IMG/VR virus record: IMGVR_UViG_3300037247_001036
Location: 1-48,409 of that record
Direction: 5' to 3' (one strand)
DNA from: a virus
Length of the DNA: 48,409 nucleotides
The translations under genes and the position numbers were made by a program. Positions 13,392-21,313 of this stretch are shown here, one piece after another. The notes below the pieces were generated by a model, which did not search any database, was not told the DNA's origin, and worked only from the letters and a program-made list of their open reading frames with translations. Numbering within the stretch: the first letter of the stretch is position 1; every line of letters begins with the position of its first letter.

Positions 13392-13431
13392 TTAGGGGAA
13401 ACGAGGCTAAAAGGGGGAATGAGGCATAATT

Positions 13432-13470
13432 AATAAAGCACGGGGATGTCGGATGTATGTCCCGGTGGTT
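13432..13470 (-). terminator. Terminator-like hairpin, leftward
   Basis: Read leftward, AACCACCGGGACAT, a 9-base loop and ATCCCCGTGCT form an imperfect stem followed by TTTATT. It resembles the hairpins at 23526-23558 and 42946-42980, which follow genes. No leftward gene precedes it here. It may block antisense transcription from entering the origin and early promoter. Confidence 0.4.
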
Positions 13471-13554
13471 CATCCCCAGATTGGCACGGTTCTTGCCGCG
13501 AGATTTGGCGAGGATAATTGATGGAATTATTTTGAGAAATCGCCGCCGAGGCTA

Positions 13555-13608
13555 TTGACATGATCCGCGATCTATACCTATAATGTGGCACCGTTCGATA
13601 TTGAACGG
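13555..13608 (+). promoter_or_regulatory. Consensus sigma70 promoter with +1 palindrome
   Basis: TTGACA (13555-13560) and TATAAT (13579-13584) are both perfect hexamers, spaced by 18 bases. At the expected start of transcription lies CCGTTCGATATTGAACGG (13591-13608), with perfect 6-bp arms, an operator or a 5' stabilising hairpin. It serves the single gene at 13632. Confidence 0.8.
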
Positions 13609-13631
13609 CAACAAACTAGAGGATAGTTGAA

Positions 13632-14234
13632 ATGGCGAAAGCTCCAACAACTAACGATAGTGCAGACTCGAAGAAGAAAAGTAGGGTCTGCACGAAGGTC
13701 TACATCGGTCCCGATGGTGAAACGTCATCGGCCCATGCAGACGCCACGGAATTGCAATTCCGTTTCCATGATGGGCCCGACGGCGCGATCAAGACCGTTC
13801 ACTCCGTCAAGGTCGGCGACAACCCGGACAACGTGGAGAAATGCCTCGCGTGGTTTGGCCGTTCGGAGAAATACGGCAATTTCTACGCCGGCGCCAAAGG
13901 CAACGCCGCCGAGGCTGTCGAGTCGTTCGTCACAGGTTCCGAAATCCTCGCCGCCGGCGAGTGGAAGGAGCGGCGCGAAGGTGTCGAGTCCCGCCCGTCA
14001 ATGGTACTCGCCGCCGTTCTGGCATTCCTGGAGTCGGAAGGCGAAACCGTGGACGACGCCCGCAAGGCGCGAGTGAGGGAAAAGGTCTCGACGACCGAGG
14101 GTCGGAAGAAGGCCCGTGCTAATGTGGAGATCGAGGCGCACTATCAATCCATCGTCGCCGCTCATGCCGCCGAAAAGGCAAAGACCGCGAAGGCGGCAGC
14201 GAAGGATGCGGACGCCGGCCTTTCCGGTTTCTAA
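13632..14234 (+). CDS. Abundant-type unknown protein in its own transcription unit
   Basis: Encodes 200 residues. Its own strong promoter and terminator bracket it. The fold appears alpha/beta: TELQFRFHDGPDGAIKTV, then NVEKCLAWFGRSEKYGNFYA, then a long helix. The C terminus is Ala/Lys-rich (AAEKAKTAKAAAKDADAG) and ends in LSGF. AGAGGATAG precedes the ATG. It sits between the candidate origin and the packaging genes. The strong isolated expression suggests a protein needed in quantity, such as a nucleoid-like or host-takeover factor. I do not recognise the family. Confidence 0.8.
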   Translation: MAKAPTTNDSADSKKKSRVCTKVYIGPDGETSSAHADATELQFRFHDGPDGAIKTVHSVKVGDNPDNVEKCLAWFGRSEKYGNFYAGAKGNAAEAVESFVTGSEILAAGEWKERREGVESRPSMVLAAVLAFLESEGETVDDARKARVREKVSTTEGRKKARANVEIEAHYQSIVAAHAAEKAKTAKAAAKDADAGLSGF

Positions 14235-14250
14235 ATCCCCAACCAAACTC

Positions 14251-14285
14251 AAGCCCCCGTCAATCCGGCGGGGGCTTTTCTTTTG
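14251..14285 (+). terminator. Intrinsic terminator of the 13632 unit
   Basis: AAGCCCCCG (14251-14259) pairs with CGGGGGCTT (14269-14277) and is followed by TTTTCTTTTG. This is a textbook rho-independent terminator 17 bases after the stop codon. Confidence 0.9.
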
Positions 14286-14487
14286 CCTGCCTCCACCCGC
14301 CCCAGTTGCAAAGCCCCTGCCGCACAACCCTAACTAGCTTCCACCCTGGCGCGAGGGCGGCGAGTCGTTACTCCCCATAGGTGTATCACCTCGTGGTTGC
14401 ATGGTGCCGTGGCAGCTACCATGACGTGTGCGCGCCTGAGTTGTGGCGGCCACGTCATCACAACTTGCCCATACCCCGCCGCCCTCC

Positions 14488-14517
14488 CCTTCGGGGGGTG
14501 CCCTTGCCCCCCGAAGG
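14488..14517. terminator. 11-bp GC-rich hairpin
   Basis: CCTTCGGGGGG (14488-14498) pairs perfectly with CCCCCCGAAGG (14507-14517) around an 8-base loop. No U-tract lies on either side. It could be a backup terminator or an RNA-stability element. Confidence 0.45.
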
Positions 14518-14773
14518 CCCAACACGGAACACAAGCGGCGAAAAGTGAACCCGCTGGTTGACCCATTTGTTTCTTGACACGCGGCGCGGATCGTGCGCCA
14601 AATACCCCTATGCGGTGGCACCCCGCTGGCGGCTGGAGTTGATGGCCGTGAGGGGTTCTAGAGAAAGCCCACCGCAGCACTTTAGCTACCCGCGAGAACG
14701 GGCCTGAGTATCGGGCAATGTGCTTGCCTAGAAAGGGCTACGGTCAAAACCACTGCGGGAGGCGGCGTCCAAA

Positions 14774-15307
14774 ATGTGGTGGCGCTTCGTGGTGCCAGAG
14801 ATGGCTGAGTTACAAGTCGCCGCAGTCAACCACCATCATCGGTTTATTGTGGACTGGGAGCTTGAGCACCCCGGCGGCAAAATGAAAGAACTCGCTGCGA
14901 TCCTCGGCTGCACCGAGTCCCACCTCTCCGTTGTCCGCAACTCCGACGCCTTCAAAGACTATCGCGACCGCAGGCGAGCCGCACACGACGAGAAGATCTC
15001 GAAGTCCGTGATCGACGGCGTCGAGGAGCTCGCGAGCACGTCTGTAGAAGTCCTCAACGAACGCATCCAGAAGGAGCGTGAGGACTTGGGCCTCGGCATC
15101 ATCCGCGAAACTGCCGATATGGCCTTAAAAGCGCTCGGGTATGGCGGGAGCCGTAATGGTCCCGTCGTGGGCAACTTGACTGTCATCAACGGGGTGCCGG
15201 CTGAGGACCTCGAGCGCGCTCGGGTCAGGATGCGTGAGAAAAATGCTCCAGTGGTGATCGACAATGACGATACAGCAGGACGAAAGGCCTTGCCCGCCCC
15301 CTCATAG
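14774..15307 (+). CDS. terS: Terminase small subunit (putative)
   Basis: Encodes 177 residues; an internal ATG at 14801 would remove nine. Residues about 30-60 hold a helix-turn-helix-like unit (MKELAAILGCTESHLSVVRN, then SDAFKDYRDRR), typical of small terminase subunits that bind the packaging site. A helical middle supports ring assembly (VEELASTSVEVLNERIQKE). Its place at the head of the rightward block, two genes before the large subunit, supports the call. GGGAGG lies 11 bases ahead of the ATG at 14774. Confidence 0.65.
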   Translation: MWWRFVVPEMAELQVAAVNHHHRFIVDWELEHPGGKMKELAAILGCTESHLSVVRNSDAFKDYRDRRRAAHDEKISKSVIDGVEELASTSVEVLNERIQKEREDLGLGIIRETADMALKALGYGGSRNGPVVGNLTVINGVPAEDLERARVRMREKNAPVVIDNDDTAGRKALPAPS

Positions 15308-15791
15308 GTTCCATCCCGCAGGAAGGGTCTATTCGGCATCGTTTGCGCCAAGCCCTCCCCTGTTTATAGCGAGTCAACTGCGAAGGAATACGGGCCGAAG
15401 GCAGGCGGGCATCAGATATGAGGCGAGGGGCCAGAAGTGGCTTGCTGCGAAGTATCCTGACAATTACATCCCCGCCCCTTGGCTTAATTTCCACAACGGG
15501 CAGCCAAGGGTGTGTCAGCCCGATGGGCTCCTTATAGATGTAAAGCGTGGAAGGATAACCGTTGTTGAATTCAAGCTCAGGCATACGAGCGACGCTTGGT
15601 TCCAGGTGCGGGAACTCTACGAGCCTGTTATCCGTGCCATTTTCCCTTGGTCCGGGTGGCAATTTCCTGCTTTGGAGATTGTCTGTTGGTTCGACCCCCA
15701 TGTTCCCTTCCCCGAACACTACCATTTCACACACGACCCTATGTGGGTTCGCTGCGCCGAGTTCGGCATCCATATTTGGAAGGGGCGGTGA
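15264..15791 (+). CDS. PD-(D/E)XK-type nuclease between the terminase genes
   Basis: Encodes 175 residues. The core is CQPDGLLIDV (Asp87), then ITVVEFKL (Glu102, Lys104), then WFQVRELY (Gln114), in the order of PD-(D/E)XK nucleases. A C-terminal Trp- and His-rich half follows. The gene overlaps TerS by 44 bases. The start is uncertain: no clear ribosome site precedes 15264, and the first 45 residues look poorly structured. Lying between TerS and TerL, it may help DNA processing during packaging or degrade host DNA. Confidence 0.6.
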   Translation: MTIQQDERPCPPPHRFHPAGRVYSASFAPSPPLFIASQLRRNTGRRQAGIRYEARGQKWLAAKYPDNYIPAPWLNFHNGQPRVCQPDGLLIDVKRGRITVVEFKLRHTSDAWFQVRELYEPVIRAIFPWSGWQFPALEIVCWFDPHVPFPEHYHFTHDPMWVRCAEFGIHIWKGR

Positions 15792-15973
15792 TGCCTGACT
15801 TCCCTTTCTTCTATTTGCTGCTGATCGTCGGTTACATCTGGATGATCAACTCGACGGTCGGCCCGAAAGCCCTTCGTGAATGGCGGGCCTTCGGTCGGCG
15901 TCAGCGGGAAGGCCCATATAGATACCTCCTTAGGTGTGAGAGGGAGAGGAAGGAGGCAGACCGTGATGCCTGA
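15791..15973 (+). CDS. Small single-span membrane protein
   Basis: Encodes 60 residues. Residues 4-19 are hydrophobic (FPFFYLLLIVGYIWMI). The rest is a positively charged helix (ALREWRAFGRRQREG). The ATG overlaps the nuclease stop (TGATG), and its own stop overlaps the large terminase start. A holin-like role is possible from shape, but the lysis genes lie elsewhere. Function unknown. Confidence 0.6.
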   Translation: MPDFPFFYLLLIVGYIWMINSTVGPKALREWRAFGRRQREGPYRYLLRCERERKEADRDA

Positions 15974-17474
15974 CGGCGAGCAAGTCCCCATCTCCGAAGT
16001 CGTACAGCTGGCGGCAATCGACAGCTTGCTCTTCGCTCGCACCTTCTTCCCCAAGACCGTGCGCCAGGAGCCAGCCGTGTTCCACTCGGAAGTATGGGAC
16101 CTCCTCGAAAGCGAGCATCGCCTAGTGAACCTCCAAATCTTCCGTGATGGCGCCAAGACCACCACCTGCCGCCTCTACGGCGCCAAGCGCATCGCCTACG
16201 CCATCGCTCGCACAATCCTTTTCGTAGGCAAGTCTGAAGGCCACGCAGTCCGCAGCACGAAGTGGCTAAGGAAACAAGTGCAGCACAATCGCCGTTTCGC
16301 TGACACCTTTGGCCTCCGTCCGGGTAAGAAGTGGCAGGACACCGAGGCCGAGATCATACACGGCGAGGATGAACAGCCTATCTGGATTATGGCGACGGGC
16401 ATCACCGGCTCCACCCGCGGCATCCTCCAAGACGACTTCCGCCCCGATCTCATCATCGTGGACGACGTTATTGACGAGGAGAACAGTGCGACGCCCGACG
16501 GAAGGCAGAAGATCTCCGACCTCATCTACGGCGCCCTCGTCGGCTCTCTCGCGCCTGCTTCGGAGTCCCCTGATGCCAAGCTCGTTATGCTCCAAACCCC
16601 ACTCAACAAGGAAGACGCATCGACGCTCGCCCTGAAAGATAAGGGGTGGAAGTCCAAGCGGTTCGGCTGTTGGACACCGGCGACAGAGGGGCTCGACCTC
16701 CGCCTACAAGAGAGTGTGTGGCCCGAGCGGTGGCCGAGCGCAGAAATGAGGCAGAAGAAGGAAGAATACATCTCGCGCAACAAACTCTCCCTCTTCCTCC
16801 GCGAGTATGAATGCAAGATCACCTCGCCAGAGACCGCCGCCTTCGGCCGCAATTGGCTAGAATACTACCAACTCGCCCCCGAGCACTTAGTCAAGTCAAT
16901 GGCTATTGACCCGGTGCCGCCACCCAGTGACATCCAAATCGCCAAAGGACTGCGGGGCAAGGACTACGAGGCCTTTGCCGTGGTCGGTGCCCACGCTGGC
17001 GACGTCTACCTGCTCGATTACAGTCTTAATCGCGGCCACGAGCCTGACTGGACTATCATGGAGTTCTTCCGCCTCTGCCTCAAGTGGCGGCCTCGCATAG
17101 TCACGGTGGAGACCACAGCATATCAGCGGACGTTGAAGTGGCTCTTAGAGCAAGCGATGAGGAACAGGCGGCAATACTGGGTCGTGCAGGACTTCACTGA
17201 CAGCCGCAGCAAATTCGACCGTATCGTGGACAGCCTCTCTGGCGTTGCTTCTCAAGGTCGCTTCTATGTGAAAGAGGAGCATACCGAGTTCATCTCGCAG
17301 TTCGAGTCCTATCCCGACATCCCAAACGAAGACCTCCTCGAAGCCACCGCGGTAGCGACAGCCAAGCTCCTCGGCTTGCCCATGGGCGACGACGCTGAGG
17401 ACAGCGCCTATGCGGAGTTGATGGCTGAAGAGAAGGACATCCCTGCGCTCGAATACCACATGGGAGCACCCTAA
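15966..17474 (+). CDS. terL: Terminase large subunit
   Basis: Encodes 502 residues from the ATG at 15966, which overlaps the preceding stop (ATGCCTGA). An in-frame upstream extension is ignored. The motor has a Walker A-like RDGAKTT at 60-66 (with R in place of the usual G/P start) and Walker B DLIIVDDVID near 162. The nuclease domain shows acidic motifs at MAIDPV (about 313), VTVETTAY (about 379) and a late helix with ATAVAT. This is the packaging ATPase/nuclease. The family resembles podovirus terminases. Confidence 0.9.
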   Translation: MPDGEQVPISEVVQLAAIDSLLFARTFFPKTVRQEPAVFHSEVWDLLESEHRLVNLQIFRDGAKTTTCRLYGAKRIAYAIARTILFVGKSEGHAVRSTKWLRKQVQHNRRFADTFGLRPGKKWQDTEAEIIHGEDEQPIWIMATGITGSTRGILQDDFRPDLIIVDDVIDEENSATPDGRQKISDLIYGALVGSLAPASESPDAKLVMLQTPLNKEDASTLALKDKGWKSKRFGCWTPATEGLDLRLQESVWPERWPSAEMRQKKEEYISRNKLSLFLREYECKITSPETAAFGRNWLEYYQLAPEHLVKSMAIDPVPPPSDIQIAKGLRGKDYEAFAVVGAHAGDVYLLDYSLNRGHEPDWTIMEFFRLCLKWRPRIVTVETTAYQRTLKWLLEQAMRNRRQYWVVQDFTDSRSKFDRIVDSLSGVASQGRFYVKEEHTEFISQFESYPDIPNEDLLEATAVATAKLLGLPMGDDAEDSAYAELMAEEKDIPALEYHMGAP

Positions 17475-17665
17475 TGTTCATCAAAATCGACTTGAAGGAC
17501 GACGTAAGTAATGGCGACGCTGTGCTCGTGGCACGAAGGATCATCGACGCACTGGATGATGCTGACAAGGTTCCCGACGAGATCACTGAAATATCGCTGG
17601 GGGGATACCCGGATATCTGGATCAGCGATGAGGCCAATGACAAGCGCGAGGGGCACCGTGAGTAA
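17474..17665 (+). CDS. Small acidic hypothetical protein
   Basis: Encodes 63 residues; the ATG overlaps the terminase stop (TAATG). The pattern MFIKIDLKDD then VLVARRIIDALDDADKVPDE is alpha/beta and acidic. It sits between packaging and portal genes. Function unknown. Confidence 0.6.
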   Translation: MFIKIDLKDDVSNGDAVLVARRIIDALDDADKVPDEITEISLGGYPDIWISDEANDKREGHRE

Positions 17666-17786
17666 GTTCCTCACCAGACAGAGACTCAAAGCCGCCGTCA
17701 GCCGTGTGCTCCGTAACCCTGCGACGAGCAAGGCAGCGAAGACTAAGGCAGGTCTCAGCCTAACGCAGAAGGTACTGAGGGCGTAA
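17658..17786 (+). CDS. 42-residue basic peptide
   Basis: Encodes 42 residues from a GTG at 17658 with GAGGGG 5 bases upstream. The sequence is rich in Lys, Arg and Ala (SKFLTRQRLKAAVSRVLRN; KAAKTKAGLSLTQKVLRA). Its TAA overlaps the next ATG (TAATG). Nucleic-acid binding is possible. It could be a packaged basic peptide, as inference. Confidence 0.55.
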   Translation: MSKFLTRQRLKAAVSRVLRNPATSKAAKTKAGLSLTQKVLRA

Positions 17787-18031
17787 TGGCTATCGTGCGC
17801 CTCCCCGGCACCAAGCTCACACCGAAGATCCTCCTTGCTCAAACTCTGGAAGATGCAGACCATATCGAGTCGGTGGTAGTCATTACGAAGTGGAAAGATG
17901 ACGACACAACGGTCGCTTGGTCGCGACAGGAACAGCAAGATGTGGCCTTCGCCGTGCAAATCCTTGAGATGAAGTTGCGCCAGGTGATAGACGGCCCCTC
18001 CACCGACGACGAAGTAGAGGACGCCTCCTGA
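17786..18031 (+). CDS. Small hypothetical protein upstream of portal
   Basis: Encodes 81 residues: a short N-terminal strand, a central beta part (HIESVVVITKWKDDDTTVAW) and a helix ending in an acidic tail. The portal gene starts on its stop (TGATG). Function unknown. Confidence 0.6.
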   Translation: MAIVRLPGTKLTPKILLAQTLEDADHIESVVVITKWKDDDTTVAWSRQEQQDVAFAVQILEMKLRQVIDGPSTDDEVEDAS

Positions 18032-19974
18032 TGCCCGGCCTGACACTCGACATTAAGCGCAGCGGCAAACTGCACCAACTCATCGTTGACGAGGTGCGGG
18101 ACCGGATACAGTTCTCCAAGCGCAAGTTCCAAGGGCGGCACAAGAAGTGGATCGCTGACGAGGAGCGTGCGCTGGCGTTCCTGCCCGAGCGCGAAGTGGA
18201 TGCGAAGAGGCGCCTCAAGCGCGAGGGTGGTCTGCCTCAGTACACCACTATCCAAATCCCATATTCCTACGCCATCCTCATGACCTCCCACGCCTACTGG
18301 ACGACCGTGTTCATGTCGCGGTCGCCGGTGCTGCAATACTCCGGCCGCCATGGTGAGAGCGAGATGCAGATACAGGCCATGGAAGCCCTGATCGACTACC
18401 AGATGCTCGTCGGGGAAATGATGGTGCCGCTCTACTTGTGGCTCCTCGACCAGGGCAAGTATGGGCTCGGCGTAATTGGTGAGTATTGGGACAAAGAGGA
18501 GCGCATCATCGCTCAGATCGTCGAAGAGCCTGCTCAGTTCTTCGGCTCGATACAAATTCGTAAGGGGCGGAAACGCAAGATCACGGATAAGGTGCCTGGG
18601 TATGTGGGCAACAAGTTATACAACGTGAGGCCTTTCGACTTCTTCCCTGATCCTCGTGTGCCTGTGCATCGCTTCCAAGAGGGCGAATTCTGCGGCGTCT
18701 ATGGCGAACTCGGCTGGAACACTATCCTTCGTCGTGCAGAGCAGGGCATGTATACGAACATCGAGCTTCTGCGCCCTGGTGAACGAGGGAGTGTGGGGGA
18801 GCGAGAGGCCGGAAGTGCACAACTTGAACTTCCCGACACTGACGAGTTCCACACAACTAATCCCTTCGACAAGAAGGCCTCGGACATCACGAAGATTTAC
18901 GAGTGCTACATCGAGCTTATCCCCTCTAAGTGGGAACTCGGCAAGGGTGATATGCCTGAGAAGTGGGTGTTCACGGTCACTAATGACTTCAAGATCGTCA
19001 TTGGCGCCCAGCCTCTTGGCGCATGGCACGACAAGTTCCCGTTCCATGTGATCGAATTCGAACCTGAGGCCTATTCAATCGTCCCGAGGGGCATCCCGGA
19101 GATCCTCCAACCCATACAGAACACCGTCGACTGGCTCTTCAATTCTCATATGTACAACGTGCGTAAGGTTATGAACGACCAGTTCGTCGTCGATCCATCG
19201 CGCATCGTGATGAAGGATGCGCTGGATGGAGTTCCGGGCGGCATGATTAGGCTCAAGCCTAGTGCCTACGGCACCGATCCCAAGCTCGCCATCCACCAAC
19301 TCCAAGTGGTTGATGTGACGCAGAACCATTTGCGCGACTTGCAAGTCGTCAATGATATGGGGCAGAGGACGCTAGGTGTCAGCGACGCAATCCTCGGCCT
19401 ACAGCAACGCACCGGGCGACGGAGTGCGACAGAGACTCGCCAGTCCACGACCTTCGGTATCAATCGACTCAAGACTGTGGCAGAGTACATCAGCGCGATG
19501 GGCTGGTCCCCGATGAGTCAAATGCTCGTGCAGAACTCGCAGCAGTATTACGATATGGAGCGAAAGTTTCGCATCGTGGGGGATCTGGTTGATTTCGCCG
19601 GGCCAAGGTTCATCGACGTGGACCCGGCGGCGATACAAGGTTTTTTCGACTTCGTGCCGATTGACGGAACGCTCCCTGTCGATCGGTTTGCTCAGGCTAA
19701 CTTGTGGCGTGAGTTACTGGCTCAGATGAAGAACGTGCCAGGGCTCACCGAACAATACGACGTGGCAAAGATTTTCGCATGGGTGGCGCAGCTTGCGGGA
19801 CTCAAGAATATTCAAAGGTTTAGGGTTCAAATCGCTCCCGACGCTGCTCTCGCCGCCCAAGCTCAGCAGGGCAACGTCGTGCCAATTCCCGGTGCTGCTC
19901 CAGCGCGGGGAGGTCTTCGTGATTTGAGCGTGGTGCCTGAGCCTGGCCAAGTAAGCGGACTGGGAACTACGTGA
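18031..19974 (+). CDS. Portal protein
   Basis: Encodes 647 residues, the size of podovirus head-tail connectors. The N-terminal half has helices and the motif region PYSYAILMTSHAYWTTVFM. Long helices follow around residues 440-540, and the C-terminal tail has low complexity. It follows terminase and precedes scaffold and capsid, which fixes the assignment. Twelve copies should form the DNA entry ring. The stop overlaps the next start (TGATG). Confidence 0.85.
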   Translation: MPGLTLDIKRSGKLHQLIVDEVRDRIQFSKRKFQGRHKKWIADEERALAFLPEREVDAKRRLKREGGLPQYTTIQIPYSYAILMTSHAYWTTVFMSRSPVLQYSGRHGESEMQIQAMEALIDYQMLVGEMMVPLYLWLLDQGKYGLGVIGEYWDKEERIIAQIVEEPAQFFGSIQIRKGRKRKITDKVPGYVGNKLYNVRPFDFFPDPRVPVHRFQEGEFCGVYGELGWNTILRRAEQGMYTNIELLRPGERGSVGEREAGSAQLELPDTDEFHTTNPFDKKASDITKIYECYIELIPSKWELGKGDMPEKWVFTVTNDFKIVIGAQPLGAWHDKFPFHVIEFEPEAYSIVPRGIPEILQPIQNTVDWLFNSHMYNVRKVMNDQFVVDPSRIVMKDALDGVPGGMIRLKPSAYGTDPKLAIHQLQVVDVTQNHLRDLQVVNDMGQRTLGVSDAILGLQQRTGRRSATETRQSTTFGINRLKTVAEYISAMGWSPMSQMLVQNSQQYYDMERKFRIVGDLVDFAGPRFIDVDPAAIQGFFDFVPIDGTLPVDRFAQANLWRELLAQMKNVPGLTEQYDVAKIFAWVAQLAGLKNIQRFRVQIAPDAALAAQAQQGNVVPIPGAAPARGGLRDLSVVPEPGQVSGLGTT

Positions 19975-20378
19975 TGGTTAATGATACGGAGGTTACACAA
20001 GTACCTGAGGACGTGCGGGATGCTATTCGAGTTAAGGAAGCGTTCTCAGGCTTCCTGCAAACAGAGGCGTGGTTGTATCTCGCAGCCTGGATAGAGGATC
20101 AGGTGAGGCAGAGGGGAGATGCGGTTATACTAAAGCCCCTCGAAAACATCCTTGAAGCCACGCAGCAGGAATTCACTAAGGGGGAGATGGCCTTCGGCAG
20201 GACGATGCTGGCCTTCCCGAAGACCCTCCTCGGCACAGCCCAAGAGACTATCGACGACTATAATGCGAAGAAGGAGCAAGACGATGGCGAAGCGGAAGAC
20301 GAAAGCGAAGGACTCGAGTTCCCCGACGGAGACACCGGCGGAGGAACAGCCTACAGCGGAGACGGAGACTCCAGCTGA
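19974..20378 (+). CDS. Hypothetical protein between portal and scaffold
   Basis: Encodes 134 residues from the ATG at 19974 (TGATG with the portal stop). It is helical (VEEAFSG-like segment; WLYLAAWIEDQVRQRG; GEMAFGRTMLAFPKTLLG) and ends in a disordered acidic tail (DDGEAEDESEGLEF). The last 95 bases overlap the scaffold start in another frame. Function unknown; a role in head assembly is suggested by position. Confidence 0.6.
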   Translation: MVNDTEVTQVPEDVRDAIRVKEAFSGFLQTEAWLYLAAWIEDQVRQRGDAVILKPLENILEATQQEFTKGEMAFGRTMLAFPKTLLGTAQETIDDYNAKKEQDDGEAEDESEGLEFPDGDTGGGTAYSGDGDSS

Positions 20379-21294
20379 GGCGACTGCCGAGACCGCCTCC
20401 GATCCTGCTGAGGCTGCGCTCGAGGCAGCCGAGGCAGAGGAAAAGGAAAAGCTCCAGGAATTCTTCTCCGACGAAGGAGACACTGAACTCGATCTGGACG
20501 AACCGCTTGAGGAAGTGTCCAGACAGGAGGCCGCTCAGGAAGCGGCACCACCAGAGGGGGAAACTCCGCCAGAGGAACCCACGCCTGAGGGCGAAGAGGC
20601 ACCTCCAGCGGAGCCAACGCCGCCTGTGGAGGAGCCGACCCCTGAAGCAGTGCCTCCAGCCGAGGAACCGCCAGCAGAGACGCCGACTGCCCCGGTTCCA
20701 GAACCGGCACCCGTACTGAGTGCTGAGCAAGTTCAGCAGCAGTACCAAACCTGGCGTGGTCAGCAGGAGGCACAACTTGCCGCCCACCACTACGCCATCG
20801 ATGAGGAAACGGCGCAGAGGCTCAACGATGAGCCGGGAGTTGCAATCCCGCAACTCATGGCTCGAGTCCACGTGGACAGTATGGTTTCGACCTTGGGATA
20901 TGTGGCGAACCAGCTGCCGGCAATGATCGACCAAGCTCTCGCGCGGCGGGAAACTCGGTCCAGCGATGAGGAAAGGTTCTATGATCGCTGGCCAGGTCTC
21001 AAGTTCGAAGAGCATGGTGAAGCAATCGGGCTCATTGGGAACGCTTACAGACAAGCGAACCCAGGGGCCACGCCGGAGCAGTTCATTCGCGACGTGGGGG
21101 CTCAGACAATGGTGGCCTTCGGTCTTGCGCTCGGCAACACGCCGATAGTGCAGGAGCCGGAACCGACACCGGCGCAAGTGCCCTTCACGCCAGCGAACGC
21201 AAGCCCCCCGAGTTCAGGACCGGCGCCACAGCTGAGCGGCATCGCCAAGGCGGACAAGGAATTGTTCGATAGCGATGACCTTGACTTGGACTGA
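20284..21294 (+). CDS. Scaffolding protein
   Basis: Encodes 336 residues from the ATG at 20284, with GAAGGAG 7 bases upstream. After a basic start (AKRKTKAKDS) comes a long acidic, Pro/Glu/Ala-rich section (PEEPTPEGEEAPPAEPTPP). It ends in a helical C-terminal half that should contact capsid protein. Position between portal and major capsid, acidity and low complexity match phage scaffolds. The Pro-Glu repeats are encoded by slipped DNA repeats. Confidence 0.75.
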   Translation: MAKRKTKAKDSSSPTETPAEEQPTAETETPAEATAETASDPAEAALEAAEAEEKEKLQEFFSDEGDTELDLDEPLEEVSRQEAAQEAAPPEGETPPEEPTPEGEEAPPAEPTPPVEEPTPEAVPPAEEPPAETPTAPVPEPAPVLSAEQVQQQYQTWRGQQEAQLAAHHYAIDEETAQRLNDEPGVAIPQLMARVHVDSMVSTLGYVANQLPAMIDQALARRETRSSDEERFYDRWPGLKFEEHGEAIGLIGNAYRQANPGATPEQFIRDVGAQTMVAFGLALGNTPIVQEPEPTPAQVPFTPANASPPSSGPAPQLSGIAKADKELFDSDDLDLD

Positions 21295-21313
21295 ACGAAG
21301 GAGGTAGCATGTA

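Larger units (their letters stand above)
12841..13631. other. Non-coding control region between divergent blocks
   Basis: This 790-base stretch holds no convincing gene. It carries the leftward early promoter with its palindrome (12904-12933), a GC-rich run of GTGGGG repeats (about 13009-13030), and the 218-bp dyad at 13174-13391. A terminator-like hairpin lies at 13432-13470. A short palindrome ATAATT/AATTAT lies at 13514-13530, and the rightward promoter at 13555-13584. A 60-codon frame at 13247-13429 lies over the dyad and is not accepted. Confidence 0.8.
14235..14773. other. Non-coding stretch with terminator and GC-rich hairpin
   Basis: This stretch has the terminator of the 13632 gene, a GC-rich hairpin at 14488-14517 and, at 14574-14579, an isolated TTGACA without a good -10 partner. 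No late promoter is convincing, though one is expected here ahead of the packaging genes. A 116-codon leftward frame (14330-14680) lacks a ribosome site and recognisable sequence and is not accepted. Confidence 0.6.

Noticed and set aside
13247-13429. A 60-codon rightward frame in the AT-rich region
   Set aside because: It lies over the inverted-repeat structure, is rich in Asn/Lys/Ile only because of the A/T core, and lacks a ribosome site.
14574-14610. Late promoter at an isolated TTGACA
   Set aside because: No acceptable -10 hexamer lies 16-18 bases downstream.
14330-14680. A 116-codon leftward frame between the terminator and terminase
   Set aside because: No ribosome site, unusual composition (Pro, Arg, Gly from GC-rich hairpins), and no leftward neighbour or promoter.
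14235-14773. A tRNA or other structured RNA
   Set aside because: I looked for a T-arm (GGTTCGAATCC-like) and acceptor pairing and found none; the hairpins do not form a cloverleaf.
20248-21177. A 309-codon leftward frame opposite the scaffold gene
   Set aside because: Arg/Leu/Trp-rich composition mirrors the Pro/Glu codons of the scaffold; no start site; other long antisense frames at 32216-33331, 36795-37703 and 38435-39388 are rejected for the same reason.
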